NCBI RefSeq assembly: GCF_001544915.2
Contig: NZ_FCOE02000027.1
Span: 1 to 64,000, forward strand
Origin: Caballeronia pedi
GTDB lineage: Bacteria > Pseudomonadota > Gammaproteobacteria > Burkholderiales > Burkholderiaceae
Reading direction: 5' to 3'
Length of the DNA: 64,000 nucleotides
Positions 26,000 to 35,343 of the stretch are shown in pieces (positions within the stretch are counted from its first letter, which is position 1; every line of letters begins with the position of its first letter). The position numbers and the translations under genes are program-made. The notes beneath the pieces are model-generated. The model worked only from the letters and a program-made list of their open reading frames with translations. It made no database searches and was not told where the DNA came from.

Positions 26000-26119
26000 C
26001 GGATGTGAAAAATGAAGTGAATGAAAGTGCAGTTTAGCAGTGTTTTTCGCGGTTAAGCTACGTCTCATGTTGCAGCCGATGGCTCGCAATTCCGTTCAAA
26101 ACACTCAGGAGACAAAGCC

Positions 26120-27286
26120 ATGAGAATCGTCGAAATCCGCGAAAAGACCGTTCCTATCAGCTCGCCGATCCGCAACGCCTATATCGATTTCAGCAAGATG
26201 ACGCTGAGTCTCGTCGCGGTCGTGACCGACGTGATCCGCGACGGCAAGCCGGTGATCGGCTACGGCTTCAACTCGAACGGCCGCTACGGTCAGGGCAAGC
26301 TGATGCGTGAGCGCTTCATCCCGCGCATTCTGGAAGCCGACCCCGCGACGCTCGTCAACGATGCCGGCGATAACCTCGATCCCCACAAGATCTGGGCGAC
26401 GATGTTCACCAACGAAAAGCCCGGCGGTCACGGCGAGCGTTCGGTTGCGATCGGCACGATCGACATGGCGGTCTGGGATGCCGTCGCGAAGATCGAAGGC
26501 AAGCCGCTGTTCCAGTTGCTCGCGGATCGTTACGGCAACGGCCAGCCGGATCGCAAGATCTTCGTGTACGCGGCGGGCGGCTATTACTATCCCGGCCAGG
26601 ATCACGAGAAGCTCAAGGACGAAATGCGCAGCTATATCGACCGCGGCTACACGGTCGTGAAGAAGAAGATCGGCGGCGCATCGCTCGATGAAGATCTGCG
26701 TCGCATCGACTCGATCCTGAGCGTGCTGCAGGACGGCCAGAAGCTCGCCGTCGACGCCAACGGCCGCTTCGATCTCGACACCGCGATTCAGTACGCGAAG
26801 GCGCTTTCGCAGTACGACCTGTTCTGGTACGAGGAACCGGGCGATCCGCTCGACTTCGAATTGCAGGCCACACTGCGCAACTACTACACCAAGCCGATGG
26901 CCACCGGTGAAGACCTGTTCTCGATGCAGGACGCGCGCAACCTGATCCGCTATGGCGGCATGCGCGCGGACCGCGACTGGCTGCAGTTCGACTGTGCGCT
27001 GAGCTACGGTCTGGTCGAGTATCTGCGCACGCTCGACATGCTGCGCGAGCATGGCTGGTCGCCCAGCCGCTGCATTCCGCATGGCGGCCACCAGATGTCG
27101 CTGAACATCGCGGCAGGCCTCGGACTCGGCGGCAACGAATCGTATCCGGACCTGTTCCAGCCGTACGGCGGTTTCCCCGATGGCGTCAAGGTCGACAACG
27201 GCTATATCACCATGCCCGATCTGCCCGGCATCGGCTTCGAAGGAAAAGCCGACCTGTTCGCCGAGATGAAGAAGCTGTCCTCATAA
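26120..27286 (+). CDS. tarD: D(-)-tartrate dehydratase, enolase superfamily
   Basis: 388 aa. It dehydrates D-tartrate to oxaloacetate. Very high similarity (from memory) to the characterised Bradyrhizobium D-tartrate dehydratase across the whole length, including SSPIRNAYIDF, YGFNSNGRYGQG and CIPHGGHQMSLN. Catalytic machinery: KxK with Lys181/Lys183, metal ligands Asp212, Glu238 or 239 and Glu264 (ATGED), and His321 (PHGGHQ), each one residue lower than the reference numbering. AGGAGA lies upstream of the ATG. It heads a set with a DctA-type symporter and malic enzyme and is divergent from a LysR gene. Confidence 0.95.
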   Translation: MRIVEIREKTVPISSPIRNAYIDFSKMTLSLVAVVTDVIRDGKPVIGYGFNSNGRYGQGKLMRERFIPRILEADPATLVNDAGDNLDPHKIWATMFTNEKPGGHGERSVAIGTIDMAVWDAVAKIEGKPLFQLLADRYGNGQPDRKIFVYAAGGYYYPGQDHEKLKDEMRSYIDRGYTVVKKKIGGASLDEDLRRIDSILSVLQDGQKLAVDANGRFDLDTAIQYAKALSQYDLFWYEEPGDPLDFELQATLRNYYTKPMATGEDLFSMQDARNLIRYGGMRADRDWLQFDCALSYGLVEYLRTLDMLREHGWSPSRCIPHGGHQMSLNIAAGLGLGGNESYPDLFQPYGGFPDGVKVDNGYITMPDLPGIGFEGKADLFAEMKKLSS

Positions 27287-27305
27287 GTCTCCAGCAGGCA
27301 TGCAC

Positions 27306-27327
27306 GCGCCGACTCAGACGTCGGCGC
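27306..27327 (+). repeat. Strong hairpin between tarD and the symporter gene
   Basis: GCGCCGAC and GTCGGCGC are perfect 8-bp arms around a 6-nt loop, 19 nt after the tarD stop. No T-run follows, so it is not a classical intrinsic terminator. It could stabilise the tarD transcript end or partly uncouple tarD from the downstream symporter gene, which lies after a 159-nt gap. Confidence 0.45.
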
Positions 27328-27445
27328 GGCGTTCACACAACAACAAAAGAACGCTAAGAAATCCGGCCGTGCTACTCGCAGCGCTCGACTGCGCTGCGTT
27401 CGCTCGCCCTGATTCCATCGAAGACGCCATGCATAGGAGACAGAC

Positions 27446-28795
27446 ATGCTGGTATCAATCAGGAAATCGCTTTCGAAGCTTTATGTGCAGGTTCTCATCG
27501 GCATCATCGCCGGTATTCTTCTAGGGCACTTCTACCCCGATATCGGCTCGCAACTCAAGCCGCTCGGCGATCTCTTCATCAAACTGATCCGGATGCTGCT
27601 TGCACCGATCATCTTTGCATCGGTCGTGGTTGGCATAGCCCGCATGAGCGATCTTCACGAGGCTGGCCGCGTTGGCGTAAAGGCGGTGCTGTATTTTGAA
27701 ATCGCCTCGACGATCGCGCTCGTCGTCGGTCTCGTGGTCGTGAACGTGTTCAAGCCCGGCAGCGGCATGAACATCGATCCCGCGCATATCGACAGTTCGG
27801 CGATCGCGACCTATACGCAGGCGGCGAAGCAGCACGGCACGCTCGATTTCCTGATGAGCATCGTGCCGAACAGCATCGTCGGCGCGTTCGCGAACGGCGA
27901 GATCCTGCCCGTCATCTTCTTTTCGCTGCTGCTGGCCATCGCGCTCGCCAAACTGGGACCGCGCACCGCGCCGTTTGTCGACCTGCTCGACATGTTCCTG
28001 CAAGGCATGTTCGGCGTGGTTCGAATCGTGATGTACGTCGCACCGATCGGCGCATTCGGCGGCATGGCGTTCACCATCGCGAAGTATGGAATCGGCACGC
28101 TGGCGTCCTTCGGCCAGTTGATGCTGTGCCTGTATCTGACCTCGATCTTCTTCGTGGTGGTCGTGCTCGGCGTCGTGATGCGTATGTGCGGCTTGTCGCT
28201 CTTCAAGTATCTGCGCTACATCAAGGATGAAATCTTCATCACGCTCGGCACTGCATCGACTGAAGCGGTTCTGCCGCAGATGCTCATCAAGATGGAGAAG
28301 ATGGGTTGCTCGCGTCCGGTGGTCGGAATGGTATTGCCCACGGGTTACACCTTCAACGCCGACGGCACGGCGATCTATCTGACGATGGCGGCGATGTTCA
28401 TCGCACAGGCGATGAACGTGCATCTGACGATCTGGGACCAGTTGCTCGTGCTGGGCGTGCTGTTGCTGACCTCGAAGGGTTCCGCCGGTGTGGCGGGCGC
28501 GGGCTTCGTCGCGCTGGCCGCGACACTCGCGTCGATGCACAAGATTCCCGTGGAAGGACTGGTGCTCCTGCTCGGCGTCGACCGCTTTCTCAACGAAGCG
28601 CGAGCCGTCACGAATCTGATCGGAAATGGTGTGGCGACAGTCGTCGTGGCCCGCTGGGAAGGCGCGCTCGATATGAACGTCGCGCGAGCCATGCTCGATC
28701 GGGAAGGCGACACGAGCATCGAGGCACTGGTGCCGGACCGAACGCCCACCGACTTGCTTCCCACGCAAAAACCCCTTTCAGAATCGATGAAATGA
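27446..28795 (+). CDS. DctA-type C4-dicarboxylate:cation symporter
   Basis: 449 aa. Motifs are those of the DctA branch: HP1 LGTASTEAVLPQM, TM7 NADGT (usually N-M/A-D-G-T), TM8 VDRFLNEARAVTNLIGNGVATVVVARWEG. The DRF.NEARA.TN signature indicates a dicarboxylate rather than an amino acid. Located after tarD and overlapping the malic enzyme gene by 4 nt, it likely imports D-tartrate and/or malate. AGGAGACAGAC precedes the ATG. Confidence 0.93.
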   Translation: MLVSIRKSLSKLYVQVLIGIIAGILLGHFYPDIGSQLKPLGDLFIKLIRMLLAPIIFASVVVGIARMSDLHEAGRVGVKAVLYFEIASTIALVVGLVVVNVFKPGSGMNIDPAHIDSSAIATYTQAAKQHGTLDFLMSIVPNSIVGAFANGEILPVIFFSLLLAIALAKLGPRTAPFVDLLDMFLQGMFGVVRIVMYVAPIGAFGGMAFTIAKYGIGTLASFGQLMLCLYLTSIFFVVVVLGVVMRMCGLSLFKYLRYIKDEIFITLGTASTEAVLPQMLIKMEKMGCSRPVVGMVLPTGYTFNADGTAIYLTMAAMFIAQAMNVHLTIWDQLLVLGVLLLTSKGSAGVAGAGFVALAATLASMHKIPVEGLVLLLGVDRFLNEARAVTNLIGNGVATVVVARWEGALDMNVARAMLDREGDTSIEALVPDRTPTDLLPTQKPLSESMK

Positions 28796-31113
28796 CCACG
28801 CAATCCGATACCACGAGCTTTCGCGAAGCCGCGCTCGATTACCATGAGTTCCCGACGCCGGGAAAGCTGGCGATCGTCCCGACCAAGCAGATGATCAACC
28901 AGCGCGATCCGTCGCTGGCCTATTCCCCCGGCGTCGCATTCGCGTGCGAAGCAATCGTCGATAACCCGCTGAACGCCGCGCGCTTCACGGCTCGCAGCAA
29001 TCTCGTCGGCGTGGTCACGAACGGGACGGCCGTGCTGGGTCTTGGCAACATCGGGCCGCTTGCATCGAAGCCGGTGATGGAAGGCAAGGCGGTGCTGTTC
29101 AAGAAGTTCGCCGGCATCGACGTGTTCGATATCGAGCTGAACGAGACTGATCCGCACAAGCTGGTCGACGTGATCGCCGCGCTGGAGCCGACTTTCGGCG
29201 GCATCAATCTGGAAGACATCAAGGCGCCGGACTGCTTCATCGTCGAGCGTGAATGCCGCAAGCGCATGAAGATTCCGGTGTTCCATGACGACCAGCACGG
29301 CACGGCGATCGTCGTCGCGGCGGCGATCATCAATGGCCTGAAGGTCGTCGGCAAACACATCAAGGAAGTGAAACTGGTGGCGTCGGGCGCGGGTGCGGCG
29401 GCGCTCGCCTGTCTCGACCTGCTCGTCGACCTTGGCCTGCCGCTGGAAAACATTCTGGTGACCGATCTTGCGGGCGTGGTCTACAGGGGCCGCACCGAAC
29501 TCATGGATCCGGACAAGGAACGCTTCGCCCGCGAGACCCGCGCACGCACGCTCGCTGAAGTCATCGACGGCGCGGACGTGTTTCTTGGTCTGTCGGCGGG
29601 CGGCGTGCTCAAGCAGGATATGGTCGAACGGATGGCCGCGAAGCCGCTGATCCTGGCGCTCGCGAATCCGACACCGGAAATCCTGCCGGAACTGGCACTG
29701 CAGGTCCGTCCGGACGCGATCCTTGCTACGGGACGCGCCGACTTTCCGAATCAGGTCAACAACGTGCTGGTGTTCCCGTTCCTGTTTCGTGGCGCGCTCG
29801 ACGCCGGCGCGACGACGGTGACGCGCGAAATGGAAATCGCGGCGGTCAACGCGCTGGCCGAACTGGCGCGTCAGGAACAGAGCGATATCGTCGCGACGGC
29901 ATACGGCATTCGCGATCTCTCCTTCGGTCCGCAATACCTGATTCCCAAGCCGTTCGACCCGCGTCTGATCGTCAAGCTCGCGCCGGCTGTCGCGCGGGCG
30001 GCCATGGATTCGGGCGTCGCCGAACGTCCTATCGAAGACATGGAGGCGTATCGACAGCATTTGCAGCAGTTCGTGTATCAGAGCGGCACGACCATGAAGC
30101 CGGTCTTCCAGCTCGCGCGCGGCGTCGAGCCGCAGAAGAAGCGCGTCGTGTTCGCGGAAGGCGAGGAAGAGCGCGTATTGCGCGCCGTGCAGATCATCGT
30201 CGATGAGAAGCTCGCGACGCCCATCCTGATCGGCCGTCCGGCGGTGGTCGAGCAACGCATCGCGCGCTATGGTCTGCGGCTGGCTGCAGGTCGGGACTAC
30301 ACCGTCGTGAATACCGATCATGACGCGCGCTACCGGGACTTCTGGCAAGCGTATTACCAGATGATGTCTCGCAAGGGCATCACGCAGCAGATGGCGAAGC
30401 TCGAAATGCGCCGGCGCACCACGCTGATCGGCGCGATGCTGGTGAAGCGCGGCGAAGCGGACGGCATGATCTGCGGCATGGTGAGCACGACGCATCGTCA
30501 TCTGCACTTCATCGATCAGGTGATCGGCAAGAAAGAAGGCTGCAGCGTCTACGCGGCGATGAACGCGCTGGTGCTGCCGGGCCGACAGATCTTTCTGGTC
30601 GATACGCACGTGAACGTCGATCCCACCGCCGTTCAGCTCGCCGAAATCACGATCATGGCCGCCGAAGAGGTGCGACGTTTCGGTGTCGAGCCGAAGATCG
30701 CGCTGCTGTCGCATTCGAACTTCGGCACGAGCAACGCACCGAGCGCGCAGAAGATGCGCGATGTGCTGGCGATCCTGCGCGAGCGCGCGCCGCATCTGGA
30801 GATCGACGGAGAAATGCACGGCGGCCTCGCGCTCGATCACACACTACGCCGCGCAGCGATGCCGGATTCGACGCTCACAGGCGACGCGAACCTGCTGGTT
30901 CTGCCCAATATCGATGCGGCGAATATTTCGTATAACTTGCTGAAGACGGCTGCGGGCAACAACGTCGCCATCGGCTCGATTCTGCTGGGCGTGGCGCTGC
31001 CGGTACATGTGTTGCCCGCTTCGGCGACGGTGCGCCGGATCGTCAACATGACGGCATTGCTGGTGGCGGACGTCAGCGCAAACTCGAACAGCGCTTCACA
31101 TCAACCGGCTTGA
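28792..31113 (+). CDS. maeB: NADP-dependent malic enzyme with C-terminal phosphotransacetylase-like domain
   Basis: 773 aa, the usual MaeB length. Residues about 20-400 are malic enzyme (SPGVAFACEAIVDNP, FHDDQHGTAIVVAAAI, NAD(P) fold VASGAGAAALACLDLL), catalysing malate to pyruvate plus CO2. Residues about 430-765 are a phosphotransacetylase-like domain (VFAEGEEERVLRA) used for allosteric control by acetyl-CoA. The start overlaps the symporter stop (ATGA). An upstream extension of this frame into the symporter is rejected. In this operon it would remove C4 acids to pyruvate, complementing oxaloacetate made by TarD. Confidence 0.95.
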   Translation: MTTQSDTTSFREAALDYHEFPTPGKLAIVPTKQMINQRDPSLAYSPGVAFACEAIVDNPLNAARFTARSNLVGVVTNGTAVLGLGNIGPLASKPVMEGKAVLFKKFAGIDVFDIELNETDPHKLVDVIAALEPTFGGINLEDIKAPDCFIVERECRKRMKIPVFHDDQHGTAIVVAAAIINGLKVVGKHIKEVKLVASGAGAAALACLDLLVDLGLPLENILVTDLAGVVYRGRTELMDPDKERFARETRARTLAEVIDGADVFLGLSAGGVLKQDMVERMAAKPLILALANPTPEILPELALQVRPDAILATGRADFPNQVNNVLVFPFLFRGALDAGATTVTREMEIAAVNALAELARQEQSDIVATAYGIRDLSFGPQYLIPKPFDPRLIVKLAPAVARAAMDSGVAERPIEDMEAYRQHLQQFVYQSGTTMKPVFQLARGVEPQKKRVVFAEGEEERVLRAVQIIVDEKLATPILIGRPAVVEQRIARYGLRLAAGRDYTVVNTDHDARYRDFWQAYYQMMSRKGITQQMAKLEMRRRTTLIGAMLVKRGEADGMICGMVSTTHRHLHFIDQVIGKKEGCSVYAAMNALVLPGRQIFLVDTHVNVDPTAVQLAEITIMAAEEVRRFGVEPKIALLSHSNFGTSNAPSAQKMRDVLAILRERAPHLEIDGEMHGGLALDHTLRRAAMPDSTLTGDANLLVLPNIDAANISYNLLKTAAGNNVAIGSILLGVALPVHVLPASATVRRIVNMTALLVADVSANSNSASHQPA

Positions 31114-31601
31114 TGGTGCAGCGCTTTTCGAATTTCAGCGACCAGCTGATTCTGCAAATACGGCTTGCGTATGCGTGGAATGTTGCTGTCCGCGCCCTCG
31201 GGTAGCTCGGCGTATCCGGTCGCAAGGATGACGGGCAAGTCCGGCCTGAGGGCGCGCGCCGCATGAGCCAGTTCGAGGCCCGTCATGCGCGGCATGGAAT
31301 AGTCGGTGAGGATGAGATCGACGCGCTTGCCGTTCTTCAGGACCTCGAGCGCCGCCGCGCCCGAGCCGACTTCCACCACCTCATGTCCGAGATCTTCGAG
31401 CAGATAGGCGGTGCTCGTCGCAATGAGCGGGTCGTCGTCGACGACGAGAATGGTTGCGCGCGCCTGCACTTCATCGTCGTGTCGTTCGACGAGGGCAGGC
31501 GCATCCTGCACGATCCTCACGACATGTTCGCTCACGGGTAACCATAATGACGCCCGCGTGCCGCATCCGGGGCTGCTTTCGAGCCGCAAAGAGCCGTTCA
31601 A
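31101..31601 (-). CDS. Detached C-terminus of hybrid histidine kinase with receiver domain
   Basis: 166 aa if begun at TTG 31601. The first 25 residues (NGSLRLESSPGCGTRASLW) are the last strands of a HATPase domain, followed by a linker and a receiver with VVDDDP acidic pocket, phospho-acceptor Asp100 (LILTDYSMPRMTG) and Lys146. It belongs to the same ancestral protein as the kinase at 31598-33154. Adding one G in the run near 31606-31608 restores one frame, with GLA-AQLNGSL reading through. TTG overlaps the upstream TGA, so re-initiation is imaginable. Its end overlaps the maeB end by 13 nt, convergently. Confidence 0.75.
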   Translation of the reverse strand: MNGSLRLESSPGCGTRASLWLPVSEHVVRIVQDAPALVERHDDEVQARATILVVDDDPLIATSTAYLLEDLGHEVVEVGSGAAALEVLKNGKRVDLILTDYSMPRMTGLELAHAARALRPDLPVILATGYAELPEGADSNIPRIRKPYLQNQLVAEIRKALHHQAG

Positions 31602-33154
31602 CTGTGCGCCAGCCCATGAATCATCGATAAACCCAGGCCCGTGCCCTTGCCGATCTCCTTGGTCGTAAAGAACGGCTCGGTCGCCCGCGCGAGCGTGGGC
31701 GCGTCCATGCCCGTGCCGGTATCGCTCACCGTGACGCGAACATAGTTTCCCGCGCGCAATTCTTTCGATCCCGACGACTGCGCCGTGTCCACGCTGATCG
31801 TGAGCGTTCCGCCATCGGGCATCGCATCGCGGGCGTTGACCACCAGATTGAGAATGGCGAGTTCGACCTGATTGGCGTCGAGCATCGTGGGCGGCGACGC
31901 GGGACCGGTTTCGATGACGAGTTCGATCGCGGAGCCAATCGAGCGTTCGAGCAGATCCGACATGCCCGCGATCAGCGACGACATCAAAACGGGCTCGACC
32001 TTGAGTTCCTGCTGGCGTGCAAAGGCCAGCAGTCGTTGCGTGAGCGCCGCGCCGCGTTGCGCGCCGCCGAACGCGCCGTCGATCAGTCTCAGCATCCGCG
32101 AGTCCGCCAGCACTTCTTTACGCGCCAGTTCCAGATTCGCGATGATCGCCATCAGCAAATTGTTGAAGTCGTGCGCGATACCGCCCGAGAGTTGTCCCAC
32201 CATCTCCAGCTTCTGGATGTGCCGCAACAGTTCTTCGGTCTGTTCCCGTTGACGAATTTCATCGAGGACCTTTTGATGGGTCTTTCGAAGTTCGGCGGTG
32301 CGCTCGGCGACTTTTGCTTCGAGCGATTCATTGAGACGCCGAAGTCCGTCCTCGGCGGTTTTGCGCGCCGTGATGTCCGACGAGACACCGACCAGGCGGT
32401 CGGGCTTCACGCCATCGCCGGACAGAAACCTCGCGCGGATGTCGACCCAATGAACGCTGCGATCCGGCCAGACGTTTCGATATTCGATGGTGTAGTCGCA
32501 GCGCGTTTCCAGGCTCGCCTTGACCGCAGCCTGCATTCGATCCCGGTCTTCAGGGTGAATACTGGCAAGCAGCGTGTCGTAGGTGAAGGCATCATGCGCG
32601 GCGTGACCGAAGATGGCCTTGCAGGTTGCGGACGCGGTCAGAATCCCGGTGGACAGGTCGAGATCCCACGACCCCAGATGACCCGCGGTCAGCGCGGTCT
32701 GGAGGCGCGCTTCGCCTTCGTGCAACTGTTCGATGCGCAAGCGCGCTTCGTACTGCCGCTGGCGTCCGCGAATGGCGGTCCCGACCACGCTCGCGAAAGT
32801 CGTCGGGTGAAACGGCCGCTCGATGAAGGTCACGTTGCCCAATGTCGTGGCGAGACGTCCTTCGGGCGCGCGGTCCGCCACACCTGCGCGCCGCGTCAGC
32901 ACGATGAACGGCAGATCCGACCAGGCCGGCTGCGCGCCGATCCACTCGGAGAGCGTCTTGAGATCAGCAGCGACGAGTGCTTCCTCGGTGACGATCACAC
33001 AGCACGTATCGTCCCCCACCAGCGACGACAAATGACCGACATCGCGGCACACCTGCGATGCGACGCCGACTTCCTTGAGCATCGCCGCGGCGATACTGGC
33101 GTCGCGTCCCGAGGGCGCGAGAATCAGCGTCCTACACGGGTCGACGTCAGACAT
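31598..33154 (-). pseudogene. Hybrid histidine kinase, frameshifted before its receiver domain
   Basis: 518 aa to the premature stop. Residues about 7-130 are a degenerate receiver (no acidic pair; Glu57-Glu58 in place of the phospho-acceptor Asp); 150-262 a PAS domain (GSWDLDLSTG, IHPEDRDRM); coiled coil to 315; HisKA with His328 (GGIAHDFNNLL); HATPase to GKGTGLGLSMIHGLA, then a stop two codons later. The rest continues in another frame at 31101-31601. The ATG at 33154 overlaps the kaiC-like stop by 8 nt. It could be a real pseudogene, a sequencing error, or two coupled proteins; kinase activity needs the lost last strands only partly. Confidence 0.8.
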
Positions 33155-34661
33155 CGCTCCCGCCGCCTTCGTTCGGTGTGAGCAAAGGGATTGCATTGCC
33201 GACGAAGGTCGGCACGCCGCGCAATACGCCTTGAAATTCGGTCAATGGTTTGCCCACTTTGAGTCCGGTATCGCCGATGCGGAACTCGCGGATGGCTTCT
33301 TCGTGACGACCGGTGCGCTTCTTGATGACGGAAACCGCGCGTCGAACCCGGCCCAAAGCCTCGAAATAACGCAGCAGGATGACGGTATCGGCAAGGTAAG
33401 TGACATCGACGGGCGCCTTCATGTCGCCGACGAGGCCATGCTGCGCGACGGTAAGAAACGTATTGGCGCCCTGCCGGTTCAGATACTGCAGCAACTCGTG
33501 CACATGCAGGATCAGCGCGTTTTCCTGCGGCATCGCCGCCTGATAGCCGTTGAGGCTGTCGATCACGATCGTCTTCGCCTGCGCCATGTCGACCCGCGCG
33601 CGCACGCGATGCGCGAACTCGCCGGGCGACAGCTCCGCCGCGTCGACCTGTTCGATCTGCACACTGCCGGCATCGCGCAAGGCTTCGAGGTCTATGCCCA
33701 TTCCGCGCACGCGGTCGAACAGGAGGCCCAGTTCTTCGTCGAACACGAACAAGGCGGCTTTTTCCCCGCGCGCCACGGCCGCGACGATGAACTGCAGCGC
33801 AAAGAGGCTTTTGCCCGTACCCGCCGGCCCGAGGATGAGCGTGCTGGACCCTTGCTCGATGCCGCCGCCCAGCAACGCATCCAGTCCTTCGACGTTGCTC
33901 TTCACCTGGTGACGCGCGAACTTGGTGTAATGCTCGCCGGAAACGAGACGCGGGAACACCGACACGCCGCCCTTTTTGATCGTGAAGTCGTGAAACCCGC
34001 CTCGATAAGCCTGCCCGCGATACTTGGATACCTTGAGTCTGCGCCGCTCGGCGCCGTATTCCGGCGACAACTCTTCGAGCTTGATGACGCCGTGCGCCAC
34101 ACTATGCACGGTCTTGTCAGCCGCGTCCGAGGTCAGATCGTCGAGCAGCAGAACCGTCGCGCCGTGCCGCGAAAAGTAGTGTTTGAACGCCAGGATCTGC
34201 CGGCGATAGCGCAACGAACTTTGCGCCAGCAAGCGGATTTCGGAGAGGCTGTCGATCACGACGCGCTGCGGTTTGATCCGCTCGAATTCGCCGAGGATCA
34301 GACGCGTCGTTTCACCCAGTTCGAGATCAGACGAATACAGCAGGCTCTGCTGCTGATCCGCCTCCATCAGACTTTCCGGCGGAACGACTTCGAAGATGGC
34401 GATGCCATTGTCGAGTTGCCAGCCGTGCGAAGCCGCGCCGTGCCGCAGTTCCTTCTCGGTCTCCGACAGCGTGATGTACAGGCCCCGCTCGCCGGCCTCG
34501 ACACCCGCCATGAGAAAACGGATGGCGATCGTGGTCTTGCCGGTTCCTGGATCGCCTTCGAGAAGAAAGAGATTGCCCTGCGTGAGCCCGCCAATGAGGA
34601 TGTCGTCGAGCCCCGGTACGCCGGTCCGTGCGAGAGGAAGCGAGTCATTGCCAGCGTTCAT
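33147..34661 (-). CDS. KaiC-like two-domain RecA ATPase
   Basis: 504 aa with duplicated KaiC/RecA domains. Walker A motifs are GDPGTGKT (36-43) and GPAGTGKS (278-285). Catalytic glutamates: SETE (67, 69) in domain 1 and DEE (309, 310) in domain 2. At the position of the cyanobacterial Ser431/Thr432 autophosphorylation pair this protein has Thr421-Tyr422. No kaiA or kaiB lies nearby. It overlaps a histidine kinase gene by 8 nt, so it probably acts as a signalling ATPase with that kinase instead of as a clock. A toxin-antitoxin pair is upstream on the same strand. Confidence 0.92.
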   Translation of the reverse strand: MNAGNDSLPLARTGVPGLDDILIGGLTQGNLFLLEGDPGTGKTTIAIRFLMAGVEAGERGLYITLSETEKELRHGAASHGWQLDNGIAIFEVVPPESLMEADQQQSLLYSSDLELGETTRLILGEFERIKPQRVVIDSLSEIRLLAQSSLRYRRQILAFKHYFSRHGATVLLLDDLTSDAADKTVHSVAHGVIKLEELSPEYGAERRRLKVSKYRGQAYRGGFHDFTIKKGGVSVFPRLVSGEHYTKFARHQVKSNVEGLDALLGGGIEQGSSTLILGPAGTGKSLFALQFIVAAVARGEKAALFVFDEELGLLFDRVRGMGIDLEALRDAGSVQIEQVDAAELSPGEFAHRVRARVDMAQAKTIVIDSLNGYQAAMPQENALILHVHELLQYLNRQGANTFLTVAQHGLVGDMKAPVDVTYLADTVILLRYFEALGRVRRAVSVIKKRTGRHEEAIREFRIGDTGLKVGKPLTEFQGVLRGVPTFVGNAIPLLTPNEGGGSDV

Positions 34662-34736
34662 CGGGCGCTCCGGTCGGTTTCGTGATCACGCGTGGAAAGT
34701 TGCGCCGCAGACCGTCTGGCTGCAGCTTCGATTATT

Positions 34737-35057
34737 TCACGCATCGGGATCGTTGGACTCTCGTCGATAGCGCAATTCACGCTGGCTTCGAATCGCCACG
34801 ACGAACACCGCGTCCAGTTCCGGCATGAAGCGGTACAGCGCCAGATAACCGTGGGCGCCGTTCGAAATGACCAGTTCGCGCATGCCCGACTGGTTCTCGA
34901 CCGTGCGGCCGATCATCGGACTCGACTGGAGAATATCGAGCGCGGCCACGATTTCTTCGATGCGCTCGACTGCACGCTCGGGCGTGTGCTCGAAGAGAAA
35001 CTCGAAGATGCGATCGAAGTCCTCGCGAATCTCGGGCGCGAGGATTACGCGCGCCAT
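34737..35057 (-). CDS. ParE/RelE-family toxin
   Basis: 106 aa with the ParE fold: LAPEIREDFDRIFEFLFEHTPERAVERIEEIVAAL then a beta-sheet part with IGRTVENQSGMRELVI and YLALYRF.PELDAVFVVAIRSQRELRYR, matching the ParE-type C-terminal strands. Family members poison gyrase or, in RelE branches, cut mRNA. It overlaps the antitoxin gene by 13 nt. It ends 75 nt upstream of the kaiC-like gene. Confidence 0.9.
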   Translation of the reverse strand: MARVILAPEIREDFDRIFEFLFEHTPERAVERIEEIVAALDILQSSPMIGRTVENQSGMRELVISNGAHGYLALYRFMPELDAVFVVAIRSQRELRYRRESNDPDA

Positions 35058-35338
35058 CGCCTGGCCTGGGGTGCCGCCGGATTATCGCCCGCTGCGCGCT
35101 CGCGCAGGTAGTCGCGCATATCGGCCCAGTCGAGACCTTCGCCCGTTTGGAGCATCTTCGCGAGCCGTGCGTTCCCTTCGTCGAGAAATGCTTGCCGCAA
35201 TTCTTCGTTCGCGACACGCTCCGCGATCGCGTCCAGCATGAAACTGTGCGCCGTGGTGCCGGACTGCTGGGCGAGCCGGGAGACACGGTCGCGCAGATCC
35301 GGTGGCAAGCGAAGCGTGGTGGTCGACATGGTAGACAT
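35045..35338 (-). CDS. CopG/RHH-family antitoxin
   Basis: 97 aa. N-terminal ribbon-helix-helix (TTTLRLPPDLRDRVSRLAQQSGTTAHSFMLDAIAERV), C-terminal toxin-neutralising tail. Start may be 35338 or 35329 (second Met). It overlaps the toxin downstream and is preceded by a promoter with direct repeats fitting self-repression. Confidence 0.9.
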   Translation of the reverse strand: MSTMSTTTLRLPPDLRDRVSRLAQQSGTTAHSFMLDAIAERVANEELRQAFLDEGNARLAKMLQTGEGLDWADMRDYLRERAAGDNPAAPQARRWRA

Positions 35339-35343
35339 CCCAT

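Noticed and set aside
28375-30840. Antisense open frame of 821 codons opposite the symporter and malic enzyme genes
   Set aside because: Composition is typical of a shadow frame, and both opposite genes have complete family motifs.
33147-34661. Circadian clock cluster
   Set aside because: Only a KaiC-like gene is present; there is no kaiA or kaiB and the phosphorylation pair is changed.
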